A stretch of DNA of 64,000 bases from Tetrahymena elliotti 4EA. Lineage: Eukaryota > Ciliophora > Oligohymenophorea > Hymenostomatida > Tetrahymenidae. Positions 36,644 through 48,710 of the stretch are shown here, piece by piece. Under the pieces are notes generated by a model. The model saw only the letters and a list, made by a program, of their open reading frames with translations. It searched no databases and was not told where the DNA came from. Numbering within the stretch: the stretch's first letter is position 1; each line of letters begins with the position of its first letter. The stretch is taken from assembly GCA_000231825.2 (NCBI GenBank), contig JH720351.1, positions 62,001-126,000 of the forward strand, given 5' to 3'. Made by a program: the position numbers and the translations under genes.

Positions 36644-38126
36644 TTCAACTGAAAAAGGAACAACTAATGCCTATACTTTCTTTTAAATGAAGAATCTATC
36701 TTCTAAATGATTTGTTCAGAATTTAATATTAATTAATAAACCCTTTGATGCCTGCCTTTTGAAGCTAAAAACTTCAATAGATTCCTTTTTATTTTAATAA
36801 CTTAAAATGGAGTGTTGTTGTTGTTTTTGTCTTGATCTAAACTCCTAATTATAACTTGAATGATGATGATTTTATTTGTTTTATTTATAATTTAAATTTA
36901 TGATGTAAAATAAATACTAAATTTGATATGTATGTTAATATATCAAAATAAATCAATCAATCAAACATTGCAACCAATGTATCTTCTAAATAAGAAACAT
37001 ACATAATCATATTTCAATAGCCATTTTATTTTCATTTTTATATGAATTTCTCTACTTGAAAATTATTTTTAAACCAAATGTTATTATCAAGTAAATGTAA
37101 CTTTGTAGTGTTAAATTTTATTAAAATCGATTAAACAAAAAAATAAGAATGAAGATATTTGTTGTTCAATTTCATTTTAAAAACTAAAAATAAAATATTA
37201 TTTTCTGTAAAAATGTTTTATGGTTCAGTATTTCGAATGTAATCATTAAGTTTCATGTGAAACACGGAAATATTATCATCAGGTATTTCATTTTTATTTA
37301 AAATTCACTAACATAGATATTTTAATAAAATTCATTTTGATTTCATATATGCAATTATTAATTTATTACTTTATTTTTATGGGTTTTAAAATTTATCTGT
37401 ATCTTTAATCTAGATCACAAATTAAATAAATCACTTATTAGCTCTCTCTATTTTTACTATTATTTAATAATTCATTAATTATTTTTGCTATTCAAAATAA
37501 ATAAAAACTTCTATTATAAAAAACTTGAAATAAATTTCTGAATTCAATATTATAAATATATTTATCAGAACTTATGGTATGGATATAAAATTATATTTAG
37601 ATTCATAATTTTTGATTTTATTCTTGGTAAAGCAAAAAAATGCAAATTATTGAAGTTAAATATTTCTACAAAAATTTTATTATAAAAGCTAAATTAAGAA
37701 GGAAAAAAATATTTAATTTAAAAATTCTATTTAATAAAGTGATGTCAATTTTTAGTAAAATAATTATTTTTGCTCTTCACATATAAAAAAACTTCTAAAA
37801 GCTAGAAATAAATAATCTTGAATATTTTTATCAATACTCTAATAAAAAGATAAAATTATAATGAGATTCATAATTTTTAATTTTATTATTGGTTAAAAAA
37901 AATGAAAATTATATAATACCCTTCAATTTTTAAAATTTTTTTTTAAAGATTTTTATATAAATAAAATTTGATTCCAAATTAAGACTTCATTTTTAATAAT
38001 TATTAGATGTGAATTTTTATTAAATAATTATCTTTTTAAAGAAAAATTAACAAACTATTATATGTATATTTTAATGCAGAAAAATTAATTAATTTTAGTT
38101 TTATTGTTAATAAGATAAATTTTATC
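36644..38126. other. Intergenic, with possible 5' exon of the PAS/kinase-like gene
   Basis: Coding-like minus-strand sequence continues at about 36720-36830 (Gln- and His-rich, then KKESIEVFSFKRQASK) in the frame of the PAS/kinase-like gene. A 39-bp GT...AG segment (about 36705-36743) could remove the one in-frame TGA at 36716-36718. No ATG was found there. From 36840 to 38126 only A+T-rich sequence is seen. Confidence 0.4.
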
Positions 38127-41100
38127 TCATAAATTTTCTAAGTCATCTATATCAGAGTTAATATTATCAATATCTTATTCTTTTAGACTATTATTGACAT
38201 TATCTGTTTATTTATTTAAATAATTGTTTATGATAAAAATTTGAATTGAAAGTTACCATTCTAGGAGTAATTATTTTTTAATATATTGCTTATACTTGAG
38301 TTAACACTTTATTGACTATCTTTTCTAATTCTGAAATTTATAGGATCTTTAAGATTGCTAGCTTATTTACTAAGTCCACTTATATTGGAACTAATACTGA
38401 GTTTTTCATCTTAATTATTTTTACCAATTATGGATTCTATATCACTATTGACCTTTGAGAACTAGCTTGGGAGATTTTTTATACTCTGAATATTTTATAA
38501 AGTTTCTTTAGCAGTATTCTTAGAATCTTTAGAAACACTTTGATTGCTTGGTAATTTTGGTTAAGATAATGATGGTATATTTTTTGGGTTTTTCTAAGAC
38601 TGTACAGGATCTAAATATTGAAGAGAAAATTAATTAATTATTTATTTTAAATGCCTAAAATAAAAATATTTACCATTCTTCTTTGAGAATATGTTGTCAT
38701 TATTTCCACTTTTTGGTTCTAATAAATTGAATAAAATACTATATTAGAAAATAAGAAATAAATTAAGTAAAAATTTACTTTTTAGTCTACTTAAATTTGA
38801 AATTCCTGAACTCATACTATCAAGATCTTCATTCATATCTCTCTTAGAAATAATCTAACTTACATCACTGTCTAAATCGTTAATGTTAGCTTGGTTTTAA
38901 GGTTTTCCTTTTAAATTTACATCTTTAAAAAGATTAGTAAAATAAAATTTAATAAATAAAATTACAATCCACATCAGAAAGGGATAAATAGACATTAGAA
39001 GACATATTATCTAATACAGATTAATTAACCTTTTCCTAATTTGCTCCTAGAGCACTTACATTAGAACTTACTTAACTGAGATTAATTTCCTTAAGTTCAA
39101 GTTACATAATTCTTTACTTTAATATTTTAATTTCTTTTTAGTAAGAAGTTTGCATTTCTTTAAGCTTCTTATCGTATTAATCATTTTAAGCTGATGATGG
39201 TCTCTTACCTTCTTATTTCTCTTTATTGAAATAATCTATTTATTTCTGTAAATCTTACTATCTTCTAATCATTTCTTGCAATTTTTTCTTAAGTTCTCTA
39301 TTCTCACCTTAAGTTATTTTCTCTTCAATTGCATTAACATCAGAAATATTTGAGTTTTCAGATAAGTTTTCTTTATGTCTCTCCAAACTCTTTAAACTAG
39401 AAATATCAACCAACTTTTTATTAAATATTATTTTTATTTATTAAGAAGAGAAGCAATAAGGCAAAAAAATAATTATTTCCTAAAAAAATAATTACTTTAT
39501 CATCGGCAACTTTATCTTTATCTGTCTATTCCAAAAGTATTCTTAGATCAGAAAGCTAGTTATTTCTATCTTGCAATTCTTTAACTCTAAGTCTTAACTA
39601 TGTCAAACGAGTTTCATATTCTTATCTAACAAGATTAATTTATTCTTTCTTTAATTTTTCTATTTCTATATTTCCAAGCTTTTTACTTGAATCTTTTTTG
39701 TTGAGAATACTTTAAGCTAATTCTCTTTGTTCTCTGAAACGCTTATCTGCTTTAAGTGTCTCTAATTATTCTTGAAGGTCTATTTCTCTAATAGTAAGAT
39801 CTCTAATTTTATCTCTAAGCTCTTTAGTTTCAGCTGGTAAATCTTCTCCACCTCTACCGAAAGCCCAGTTTTATCCTTGGAAGTTTAATCCTTAGCCTAA
39901 TTTAAATAAAGATAAAATAGAATAATCATTATATAAAATGAATATTTTTACCACTAATGACTTTTTCTTTATACTCATCTACTTAGATAGTGAGTTAGTT
40001 TACTTGCTCTTATAGATTTTCATTTTATGTTTGTAGAGTGTATATTTCATCATTAGCTTTTTTAAGTTTATTTTCCAATTATTCTACATTCTTGGTCAGT
40101 GATTTTGTTTCAGATTAGTACTTCAGTTACAATTTGTCAAACTCCATAGTCAAGGTGTTAAATTTACTATTTAATTCCCTATTCTTTTATTCTTCTTTCT
40201 TATGAAGTACAGTGAGTGTATCATATTTCTATTTTACATCTTCATCTATTAAATTCAAAAATATTTTATTATTATTTTTTCTTCATATTTAATATGAGAA
40301 AGATTAATATTTTGTTTGTTTATTTACACTCTCTTCTTGTTTGGTCATGTCTTTGCATAACATCTTCAAGTTTGGCAGACATAGAATCTATTTCTAATTG
40401 CAAATTTTATTCCTACATTTTAATTTTGTCTTGCTAAGTCTTAGCAACAATTTCCATTTCTTCTAATTTTAGTTCTTTGTCATAGGTATTAATAAATTTT
40501 CTATTGTTTTCATCTTTTAATTTCTCAAACTCAACTTAAAGGGTTTCGTATTTTTTTGAAAGGATAATAAAATCAGTTTTAGCGCTTCTCATTTCATTAA
40601 GTTCTTCACTTTTTTATACCAATTAATCTTCATATCTTTCAACAATTTATTGTTCGGCTTTTAAATTTAATCTCAATTCATCGCATTCATTTTTTAATTC
40701 CTCCAGTCTTCTTATTAAATTATCATTTGAATCAGTTGCTTCATTCAGCTAAGATACCATAGATTAATTATTTTTTATATCATGCATGCTCATACTTTCA
40801 TTTACAGTTTTATTCAGTTTATCTTAAGGCTCTACTACATCTAACGTATATATTTATAATTAATGATGATATCTAAAAAATGTTAATTTTTACTTCCAGC
40901 GTCTTTCTTTTTCTTTAATGCATCAATAGTTGCCTTATGCTTTTTAATTTCCATTTTCAACTCTTCTCTAGTTGGAGCTCTGATTCTTGGAGGTCCTTTG
41001 TTTAATGCATCTACAATAGCATTATCCAAAGTCTCATCTTAAATATTTCTATTTTTGCATACTTCCCTGATTGTTTCTATGATCAAATCTTAATCAGAAA

Positions 41101-41430
41101 CATCCTTTTACAGCTAAGTAATTAGCTCACTACGTTTATGTTCTTTTGTAAGTTTTTCTAATTGAGCATTTTCTTTTTTAAGAAGCTAAATAGAATTCAT
41201 TAAAGATCTAATTTTGTCTGAGTGTATGCTATTCAAAGCCTTTATTTTTTCTATACATAAAAGTAAATTGAATAAAATGTAATTTGTTTAGATTTAGTAA
41301 TAATACAATCAGCAGCAGATTCATTTGCTTTATATTAACCAATAACCTCTTCAATACTCTCTAATTTTAATTCTAAATCTTTATTCCTTTATTTCAAAGC
41401 TAAAAATTTCTCTCTATCAAATGCACTCAT
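38127..41430 (-). CDS. Long coiled-coil protein, 918 residues
   Basis: Ten exons join in matching phase: 41430-41307, 41250-40894, 40840-40328, 40245-39952, 39896-39496, 39413-38966, 38922-38779, 38718-38674, 38610-38257, 38203-38127; introns are 43-82 bp with GTA donors and AG acceptors. The protein starts MSAFDREKFLALKQRNKDLE and is heptad-rich over residues 1-700. Two breaks stand out: a GPPRIRAPTREELK stretch at about 130-145, and NWAFGRGGEDLPAETK near 435. The last 200 residues are Ser/Asn-rich and probably disordered, ending DDLENL. Such proteins in ciliates are often parts of basal bodies, axonemes or the cortical cytoskeleton, and a resemblance to CCDC13-type centriolar proteins is possible but weak. 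No enzyme motif was seen. The size and the coiled coil are certain; the function is not. Confidence 0.75.
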
Positions 41431-42519
41431 CGTTGTTTGTATAAAATATTGTAATACAGTATTATAATTTATAGTTAGTTTGTGCCTATTGATTAATAAC
41501 TCTATTTAATACAGTGAATTTTGACAAAAAAAATATAATAACTTTAAAAATAGCAAAAAATTAGAGTTGCAAAAATATTAATGCAAACTAACATCTGATA
41601 GTATTTACTTAGCTTTGAAACTTTTAAATTATATTCATTCAAATCACACAATAAAATTATACAAATTAATTTTTCTACTTTAACAGCACTAAACTCCAGA
41701 GTTGAAATTTGAAATAGAACATACATCTCTTTACTCAATGTTTTTTTTAGTTTAAATTTCAATCAATAATTCTATTTTTTTTAATCTAAATTTTAAAAAT
41801 ATTTTATCTTTTTATTTTTTTAATTTTATTAATTAAGATTTTTCATAATTATTTTTTTTAAATTTTAAAAATTTGTAATTTATCACAGTAATTAATTGCT
41901 GTTTCTTTAACTTAAAAGCCTTGTTGTATCATGTTATGAAAATATATTAATCATATTTAAATAATTGAAAATATAAATACTTCTTAAAAAATATAATTAT
42001 CAAAGAATGATAAAAAAAATTGATGAATTTTGTAATAAATATAATTAAGTATATTTATATATATATATATGTATAGTACCCTAAGGTACTGCCTTTTCAG
42101 GGCTATACACTGAAATTTTGGATATTAATAAAATATTTAAATTCTACTTAGAGAAACTAAACTAATGTGCCTAGTTTTTTAACACAGTGTTTTTTTATTT
42201 TTTTTTTCTTCGCAAGCAATATGATTTGAAAACATTTCTAAAAAATTCAAAATGAATTCAAATATGTGGTGAAAGTTAAAATAAATTGATTATGAAATAA
42301 TTTGGAAACAGAGTATAATAAGTGATTTTACAAATTGATTATTTTTAATTAATTAATTTGATATTTGAATGAAACAAAAATCAGATAACTTCAAACATTA
42401 TTTTTCGTGTTTTCAATAATTAACGTTTGACAAAAATCTATTGTGATAAATAATCAATATTTGAATATAAATTTTTATATCTTCAAAGGAATGCAATTTC
42501 AAATTAATTTAATATGCTG
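41431..42519. other. Divergent intergenic region
   Basis: It lies between the coiled-coil gene (leftward) and the CDK gene (rightward). A+T-rich apart from the compact structured element at 42070-42109. Confidence 0.5.
42070..42109. other. Compact foldable element
   Basis: TGTATAG (42070-42076) pairs with CTATACA (42103-42109). Inside the stem, TACC (42077-42080) pairs with GGTA (42085-42088), and GCC (42091-42093) can pair with GGC (42101-42103, competing for one base). This could be a three-way junction or a small palindromic element. It follows an (AT)n tract. Function unknown. Confidence 0.35.
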
Positions 42520-42832
42520 CTTGCATTAATAACTACAGATTTATTTTTTGAAAATATATGTACCTATGTATGTCTTTATCTTTCAATCAATTAAATCAAG
42601 CATTCATATTCATTAATAGAGGTTTATATATGTATTTGTTAAATTTTTTCTTTGGTTTTAATATAAATAGATTTTGTTTGTCTTAACCTCCTTTTTTATG
42701 TTTAATAATATATATTGATATTTAAATTGGTAGGGTGTTAACAACCATGCCAATTTCAGAATAAAAAACACACAAAAAACAAAAAACAAAATAATTAATT
42801 ATAAAGCAAAACAAAAATTTAAATTTAAAGAT
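42520..42832 (+). repeat. 313-bp block, copy 1 (CDK 5' flank)
   Basis: By eye this is identical base for base to 46398-46710 (constant offset 3,878). It ends 81 bp before the CDK start codon, so it covers much of the CDK upstream region and possibly part of the 5' untranslated region. It contains a TTTTATGTTTAATAATATATATTGATA stretch (quoted in part as TAATAATATATATTGATA) and A-rich ends. This is presumably the source copy, because it sits in the natural position upstream of an intact gene. Confidence 0.9.
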
Positions 42833-42913
42833 AAAAGAGTATCAACTCATAATAAGAAAAATTGTTGCTAACAAATATTCGAATTTAAGCAAATAAGTCA
42901 AAACAAAAATAGG

Positions 42914-44617
42914 ATGAACAATAATACATTTGGATCAGACAGATATGAAAAACTACTTAAAGTAGGTGAAGGAACATATGGTGAAGTTTACAAGGCTAAA
43001 GACACTCAAAGCTCTGAAATTGTTGCTTTGAAGAAGATTAAATTAGAAAATGAAGATGAAGGTGTTCCTTCAACTGCCTTAAGAGAAATTTCAATTCTTA
43101 AAGAGTTGCAACCTCACCCTAATATTGTTTGGTAAGTTTTTTATTATCATAAATGCAACAAATATGTTTTGTTTATTTCCTGCAATCTTCAGATCAATCT
43201 CCAAGTCACACCTTTTGCATAACTAGCTAGTTAAAAAAATAAATAATTCAAAATTCATTTTCAAAAAATTTTTGATAAGGCAAAACTTGATATTTGAAAA
43301 GAAGATAATAATTTCAAAACAAAGAAAACAATTGCTGGTCATTTATTAACTTTATTATTATTAAACAATAGCATGCATGAAGTTATTTATCAACCCTAAG
43401 AGAAGAAGTTATACCTCGTTTTTGAATTTGTTGACTAAGACCTTAAAAAATTCTTAGACTAATACCGCAAAGATAAGAAACTTTAACTTCGTCCTTACTA
43501 AATCAAAGTAAATAATTAACATCAAAACACAGTTTTTAAATATTCAAAAATACCTTCTATTTAATCTACCATAGGCATGTATAAAATATGAGTTCTTGAT
43601 TAAATTATATTTTAAAAATATCATTTAAATAATTCGAAAACTCAAATTAACATAACAGATCATATTCTTAACTCAAACACTTCAAAACCCAAATTTTCAA
43701 ACCAGTTTTCAAAATAGTTAAAATAGCTTGAAAAATAAACAACCATTCACTCATTCCTTCAAAAACAAAATAAAGAAAGTAAACAGGCAACCAAGCAAAC
43801 AAGCAAGCGAGGGATGGATGGATGGAGTTCACTTACTCAATCATAAAATCACTCTAATTTTTAATCTCAATATCCTAAAAAAGATTCATAATAAAATGAA
43901 TGAAAAATAATTTTATAAACACTCATTATTGAAAAGAGATTTAGAAGAAATGAATTCAATAATTTTTCCAGTAAAAAGTAAATGAAATACTAATAATATA
44001 TTTTATTATAAAAGCTTATGATGTATCAAATTTTGAATGGATTAAACTTCTGCCACAGCCGTAGAATTATTCATAGAGATTTAAAACCCTAAAATATTTT
44101 GATTGATGCTAAGGGTAATATTAAGATTGCTGATTTTGGTTTAGCTAGAGCTTTTGGTGTTCCTATCAAAACTCTTACTCATGAAGTAGAAACTCTCTGG
44201 TATAGAGCTCCAGAAATTCTCTTGGGATAAAAGGCTTATAGTCTTGGAGTTGATATCTGGAGTTTGGGTTGTATCTTCCACGAAATGGTTGAAAAAAAGG
44301 CTCTCTTCATGGGTGACTCTGAAATTGATTAAATATTTAAAATATTCTAATATCATGGTACTCCTACTGAGTAAACTTGGCCAGCTTTGAAGGAATGTCC
44401 TTACTTTAAACCTATATATCCTCGTTTTAAGCCTGCTGATCCTAAGACTTACTTTAAGAATTTCTGTGATAAAGGATTTGACCTTATTTAATAGATGATT
44501 GCTCTTGATCCTGCTAAAAGAATTTCTGTAAAGGATGCTCTCAGACATCCCTACTTTGAAGATCTCACTAGAGAAGATATAGCTAAATTTGAGCCTAACT
44601 AAGTTCATATGTACTGA
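42914..44617 (+). CDS. Cyclin-dependent kinase (CDC2/CDK family)
   Basis: Exons 42914-43131, 43372-43507 and 44015-44617, joined in phase across introns of 240 and 507 bp, give 318 residues, a typical single-domain CDK. Visible elements: glycine loop [12 protein letters not shown] with the inhibitory-site pair Thr21-Tyr22; catalytic Lys40 in VALKKIKL; cyclin-binding helix PSTALRE at 52-58 in place of [26 protein letters not shown]; and the activation-loop [13 protein letters not shown] with the T-loop Thr. The C-lobe ends in HPYFEDL and a short tail. It should phosphorylate Ser/Thr-Pro sites when bound to a cyclin and drive cell-cycle steps. The invariant Gln of KPQN is TAA (44090-44092), which fixes the ciliate code. 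The 313-bp block upstream is duplicated at 46398. Confidence 0.95.
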
Positions 44618-45651
44618 GTATGAATGAATTAGTGAGAGCAAGAAACAACTAATTAATTAATAACAAATTAATTGCAAATAAATTTTTATTTAAGAATTGA
44701 TAATTACACCTTATTAATTCCAAAATATAATAATTAACCTACCAATTAAAAATAAATAAAAACATAATATAGAATCTCATAAAATTAATTTACTCATTAT
44801 GATCTATCAATACATACAATACATAATCCATCATATATTCTTATATTTACTCCCATCATAACCAATATATTTTAAGAAAAGGAACATAAATTGTTAATCA
44901 ATTCTTTTTGGGTTTTTTTATATCTATCATTAAATATTGCAAACGATGTAATATATTTTATATACTTAACTTGTAATTATAGATTCATTCAAATGCATCA
45001 TTCATTTCTCATTTATTTTATCAATCAATTACCTTTAAATTCCAAAAGATTATAAATATTTTGTTGATAAAGTTCAATAAAATACATATTATTTAATTTT
45101 TACTCCACTCTTTGTATGTGATTTTTCAATTTAATAGTTAACCTGTCCTTTGTATTGAAATTATTAGCCTTTATTAAGGCTGTTCAGAAAACTTTCAATT
45201 AATTCTTTTATAAGTAAAATGAAATATTTTGTAAAATAAGTGTTTTCAAAGTTATTTCTTTCATTAGAAATGTTTATCATTTTTTAACCTTAGAAATATA
45301 GTTAAGAATTATAAAAACTTAAATTATATTTATGTAAAATAAATAATTCATTATGTTTACTTTTTGTGAAAAAACTGAAGATTAAAGTAAAATTTTCCTG
45401 ATAATCTATGAAATTAAAACTTTTTATGAGGCTCTATTGAATTTAAAAGAGATATTTTTATAAATTTAAAGGGATATTAATTTATTAAAAGTAAAAGAAG
45501 AATAACATACCAAATATTAAACATCTAAATTTATTATCATATGTCAAAAAATTATTTGTTTATTTATTTCAAAACTTAAATTATACTTCAGACAACAGAA
45601 CTTTAATGATTAAAATGTTATTCAATCCCTGTTATTTTTTTCAAATTAATT
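44618..45651. other. Intergenic between convergent genes
   Basis: 3' flank of the CDK gene. From about 45360 rightwards the sequence matches 47630 onwards (left arm of the tandem duplication). No other gene seen. Confidence 0.5.
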
Positions 45652-46404
45652 TCATTCTAAGTTTACAGGTGCTATTTGGCAATTTTTAAGCACAATACCA
45701 TCAGCTACTCCATCATGTTTAAAACCTTAAGCAGTCATACAAGTAATGAAATGACTATGAGTGACAATACCTAACTTTTTAGTTTTATTAACAATATTTG
45801 GGTATTTTTTAATAAATTAAGAAATCTCTTTATTAGCTACTTTAGCTCTTTTAAACATAAGTTCCCAATTTTCAAAGAAAAGGGGGAAAGAATCAATCAA
45901 TTCCTAGACAATAAATTACCTGTATTCCTTTTCATCTTTTATTTTTTCTAAGCATTCTTTATACCTCATATTTATTTTATCATCTTAAATTTGTTCTAAT
46001 TACCACATAAAACTCACTTATTTTTAGTCAAGTAGGGAGAAATCAAGATTAATGTCATATTATTTAGCTAATCCTGTCATTTTTTACCTTAAAGAACTGT
46101 TAGTTTCATATGCTAAGCAAGATGTTGCACATACGCCCTCTGAAACCAAAGGGTAAATGAGGAAGTGAATATTTTTACGATTAGGATGAGTTTAAAATAA
46201 GTAGAGACATGTTTGTAATGTTCTTTATAGAGGAGAAACCAAGACAACTTCAAAGTCAATTTTATTAACTTTATCTTGGTTAGAAAGGCATTAATGAATA
46301 CCCACATTATGTAAAGGAGTGTCAAAGTAAACTTCATCAAGCATAAGCTATCTCCACTCTGGATCAGATTTGTAAATACCTCCTCTTTTAATTTCATCTT
46401 GCAT
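45652..46404 (-). CDS. Truncated histidine-phosphatase paralogue, possibly a pseudogene
   Basis: An open frame runs to TGA at 45652-45654. It matches the complete copy at 47898-48710 from the codons for KRGG onward, including FDTPLHNVGIHQCL, LVSPLQRTLQT, a Phe-rich LIDSFPLFFENW region and a VTHSHF motif holding the second active-site His. The first 40-odd residues of the complete copy, with the RHx phosphoacceptor motif, are absent: the DNA changes to the 313-bp CDK-derived block at 46398. By chance the block supplies an in-frame ATG (46404-46402), so a 250-residue product is possible. It cannot be an active phosphatase of this family. It is either a pseudogene without stops yet or a protein with a new role. 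The overlapping ATG frame at 46113-46397 is a wrong-frame shadow. Confidence 0.7.
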
Positions 46405-46710
46405 TAATAACTACAGATTTATTTTTTGAAAATATATGTACCTATGTATGTCTTTATCTTTCAATCAATTAAATCAAGCATTCATATTCATTAATAGAGG
46501 TTTATATATGTATTTGTTAAATTTTTTCTTTGGTTTTAATATAAATAGATTTTGTTTGTCTTAACCTCCTTTTTTATGTTTAATAATATATATTGATATT
46601 TAAATTGGTAGGGTGTTAACAACCATGCCAATTTCAGAATAAAAAACACACAAAAAACAAAAAACAAAATAATTAATTATAAAGCAAAACAAAAATTTAA
46701 ATTTAAAGAT
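46398..46710 (+). repeat. 313-bp block, copy 2 (inserted in phosphatase 5' end)
   Basis: An exact copy of 42520-42832 in the same orientation. Its left edge abuts phosphatase coding sequence and its right edge abuts phosphatase upstream DNA (homology resumes at ATCAGATAT, about 46716). Compared with the intact paralogue, about 233 bp (48561-48793) have been exchanged for it. No target-site duplication or terminal inverted repeats were seen, so it does not look like a transposon. Confidence 0.9.
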
Positions 46711-47897
46711 TTAAAATCAGATATAAGCATCGTATATCAAGACTAAAAATATAAAAAATTATCTTTAAATTCTTTAATATCATTTAATTAATAGAACTTA
46801 AAAATACAAAAATTGTACTAAGAACATTATTTTACTATTAATAGTTAAATCAAATACTTTAAATTCTCATAAATTTAAGACTCTATTATTTTAAATCCAA
46901 AAGCATACAATGCTTTTTAATTTAACTATTGGAACAGAAAATATTAAGGCATCATAGAATAAAAAGGTGAAAATATTTAGTATTATTTATTGTATTTTCT
47001 ATATATTTTATTTATTTTATAAAGATATTTTAAATTATTCTAAATTAAAAAATACCTTTCAAAAAATTAATGAAATTTTTTTTTTTCAATTTTATTGAGA
47101 ATAAATTTTTACTTATTATTCAGTATTCAAAAAAACAAATTCTAATCTTATCTTTGAATTTAAAAGATAGAAATTGCAAATTTAAATAAAAAATATTAAA
47201 TGAATAGATTCCTATTAATTTAAAATGTTGGGATATTTTAATGCTTTTTTATATTGCCATATTATAATAATAATTGTTACCTTCAAAATAGATCTAATAT
47301 TTTTTGTAGGCAGACAATTCAAATTATGGATTGACATAATGGTACTTTTTTTATTCAGTACTGAATACAATATTAATTTAATTGTTTCAATACTAAGTAA
47401 AATAAAAATCTATATTTTTTTGCTGAACCAAATAGAGAATATTTTGTATTTTACTGAATAAAAACAATGGTACCAAATCATTTTCAAAATTTATCAATTT
47501 TTGATATTCGGAATTATATTAAAAAGAGAATAAAACGAGAATCAAGGAAAAAGAAGGCAGGATTTATAAAATTTTATTTTGTAATAATAATAAATGTCTA
47601 AATTATATTTGATTTCATTATTTTGATTTTTTGTGAAAAGATCAAAGTAAAATTTAGCTTTTAATTTACTAAATTAACATTTTTTTGAGATTTCTATCAA
47701 ATTTAAATGATATTTTTTTATAAATTTAAATGGATATTTGTTATTAAAAGGTAAAAAATAATAACACACCAAACATTAAATTTCTAAATTTATTTAATAC
47801 TCCATTAAATTATTTATTTATTTCAAAATTTAATGATCAGAAAGAATTAAAATGGCTAATTTATTATTCTATCCTTCTTATTTTTAAAAAATAAATT
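46711..47897. other. Intergenic between the phosphatase copies
   Basis: Its left 150 bp are the former upstream region of the truncated phosphatase. From about 47630 the left flank of the second duplication unit begins. The open frame near 47225-47461 is hydrophobic, A+T-driven and not convincing. Confidence 0.5.
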
Positions 47898-48710
47898 TCA
47901 TTCTAAGTTTGCAGGTGATATTTGACAATTTTTAAGATCTATACCATCAGCTACTCCATCAGGTTTAAACCCTTAAGCAGTCATGCAATTAATGAAATGG
48001 CCATGAGAGATTATACCTAACTTTTTAGTTTTATTAACAATATTTGGGTATTTTTTAATAAATTAAGAAATCTCTTTATTAGCTACTTTAGCTCTTTTAA
48101 ACATAAGNNNNNNNNNNNNNNNNNNNNNNNNNNNNNNNNNNNNNNNNNNNNNNNNNNNNNNNNNNNNNNNNNNNNNNNNNNNNNNNNNNNNNNNNNNNNN
48201 NNNNNNNNNNNNNNNNNNNNNNNNNNNNNNNNNNNNNNNNNNNNNNNNNNNNNNNNNNNNNNNNNNNNNNNNNNNNNNNNNNNNNNNNNNNNNNNNNNNN
48301 NNNNNNNNNNNNNNNNNNNNNNNNNNNNNNNNNNNNNNNNNNNNNNNNNNNNNNNNNNNNNNNNNNNNNNNNNNNNNNNNNNNNNNNNNNNNNNNNNNNN
48401 NNNNNNNNAAGACAACTTCAAAGTCAATTTTATTAACTTTATCTTGGTTAGAAAGGCATTGGTGAATACCCACATTATGTAAAGGAGTGTCAAAATAATT
48501 TTCACCAAGCATAAACTATCTCCACTCTGGATCAGATTTGAAAACACCCCCTCTTTTAAATACATGAGTGTATTCGTCTTTGTTTTATTGAGTAAGGGCA
48601 TGTCTAATTACAACAATGTTACTTTTGTCAGGATCATCATATAGATCTGCTTCTAAATGTAAGCGGAAATCTTTAATTAATTATTTGTCTTCTTTTGAGA
48701 GTTGTTCCAT
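47898..48710 (-). CDS. Histidine-phosphatase superfamily protein (contains gap)
   Basis: The frame from ATG at 48710 to TGA at 47898-47900 (271 codons counting the N) is in phase on both sides of the gap. Residues 31-40 read NIVVIRHALT, with Arg36-His37 as the phosphoacceptor motif of the phosphoglycerate-mutase/histidine-phosphatase fold (RHA where RHG is commonest). DTPLHNVGIHQCL fits the conserved D-x-x-L-x-x-x-G-x-x-Q element. After the gap, IISHGHFI supplies the second catalytic His near the C-terminus, followed by NCQISPANLE. The segment hidden by N can be judged from the paralogue at 45652-46404, which has SPLQRT. Substrate unknown: phosphoprotein, sugar phosphate and nucleotide are all possible in this family. 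Confidence 0.75.
48108..48408. other. Assembly gap (301 N)
   Basis: The N lie inside the intact phosphatase copy. The matching segment in the neighbouring paralogue, between the same flanking words (ACATAAG and AAGACAACTT), is 45862-46240, 379 bp. The true gap is thus probably nearer 379 bp. The 78-bp difference is a multiple of three, so frame is unaffected. Confidence 0.95.

Larger units (their letters stand above)
45360..46870. repeat. Tandem segmental duplication, left unit
   Basis: It matches 47630-48960 in the same order and orientation: the intergenic left flank, the whole 3' part of the phosphatase gene, and a right flank beginning ATCAGATAT (46716 against about 48793). The copies diverge in non-coding sequence and are closer in coding sequence. 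The match is broken between about 46391 and 46716, where this copy carries the 313-bp CDK-derived block. Confidence 0.8.

Noticed and set aside
41544..41762. 72-codon minus-strand frame upstream of the coiled-coil gene
   Set aside because: Hydrophobic, A+T-driven product and no phase-compatible link to the gene.
43728..43910. 60-codon frame with a GGAT repeat
   Set aside because: Lies wholly inside the second CDK intron and has no coding character.
44141..44641. 166-codon minus-strand frame
   Set aside because: It is antisense to the third exon of the CDK gene.
46113..46397. 94-codon minus-strand frame with ATG
   Set aside because: Wrong frame of the phosphatase paralogue; the conserved motifs are in another frame.
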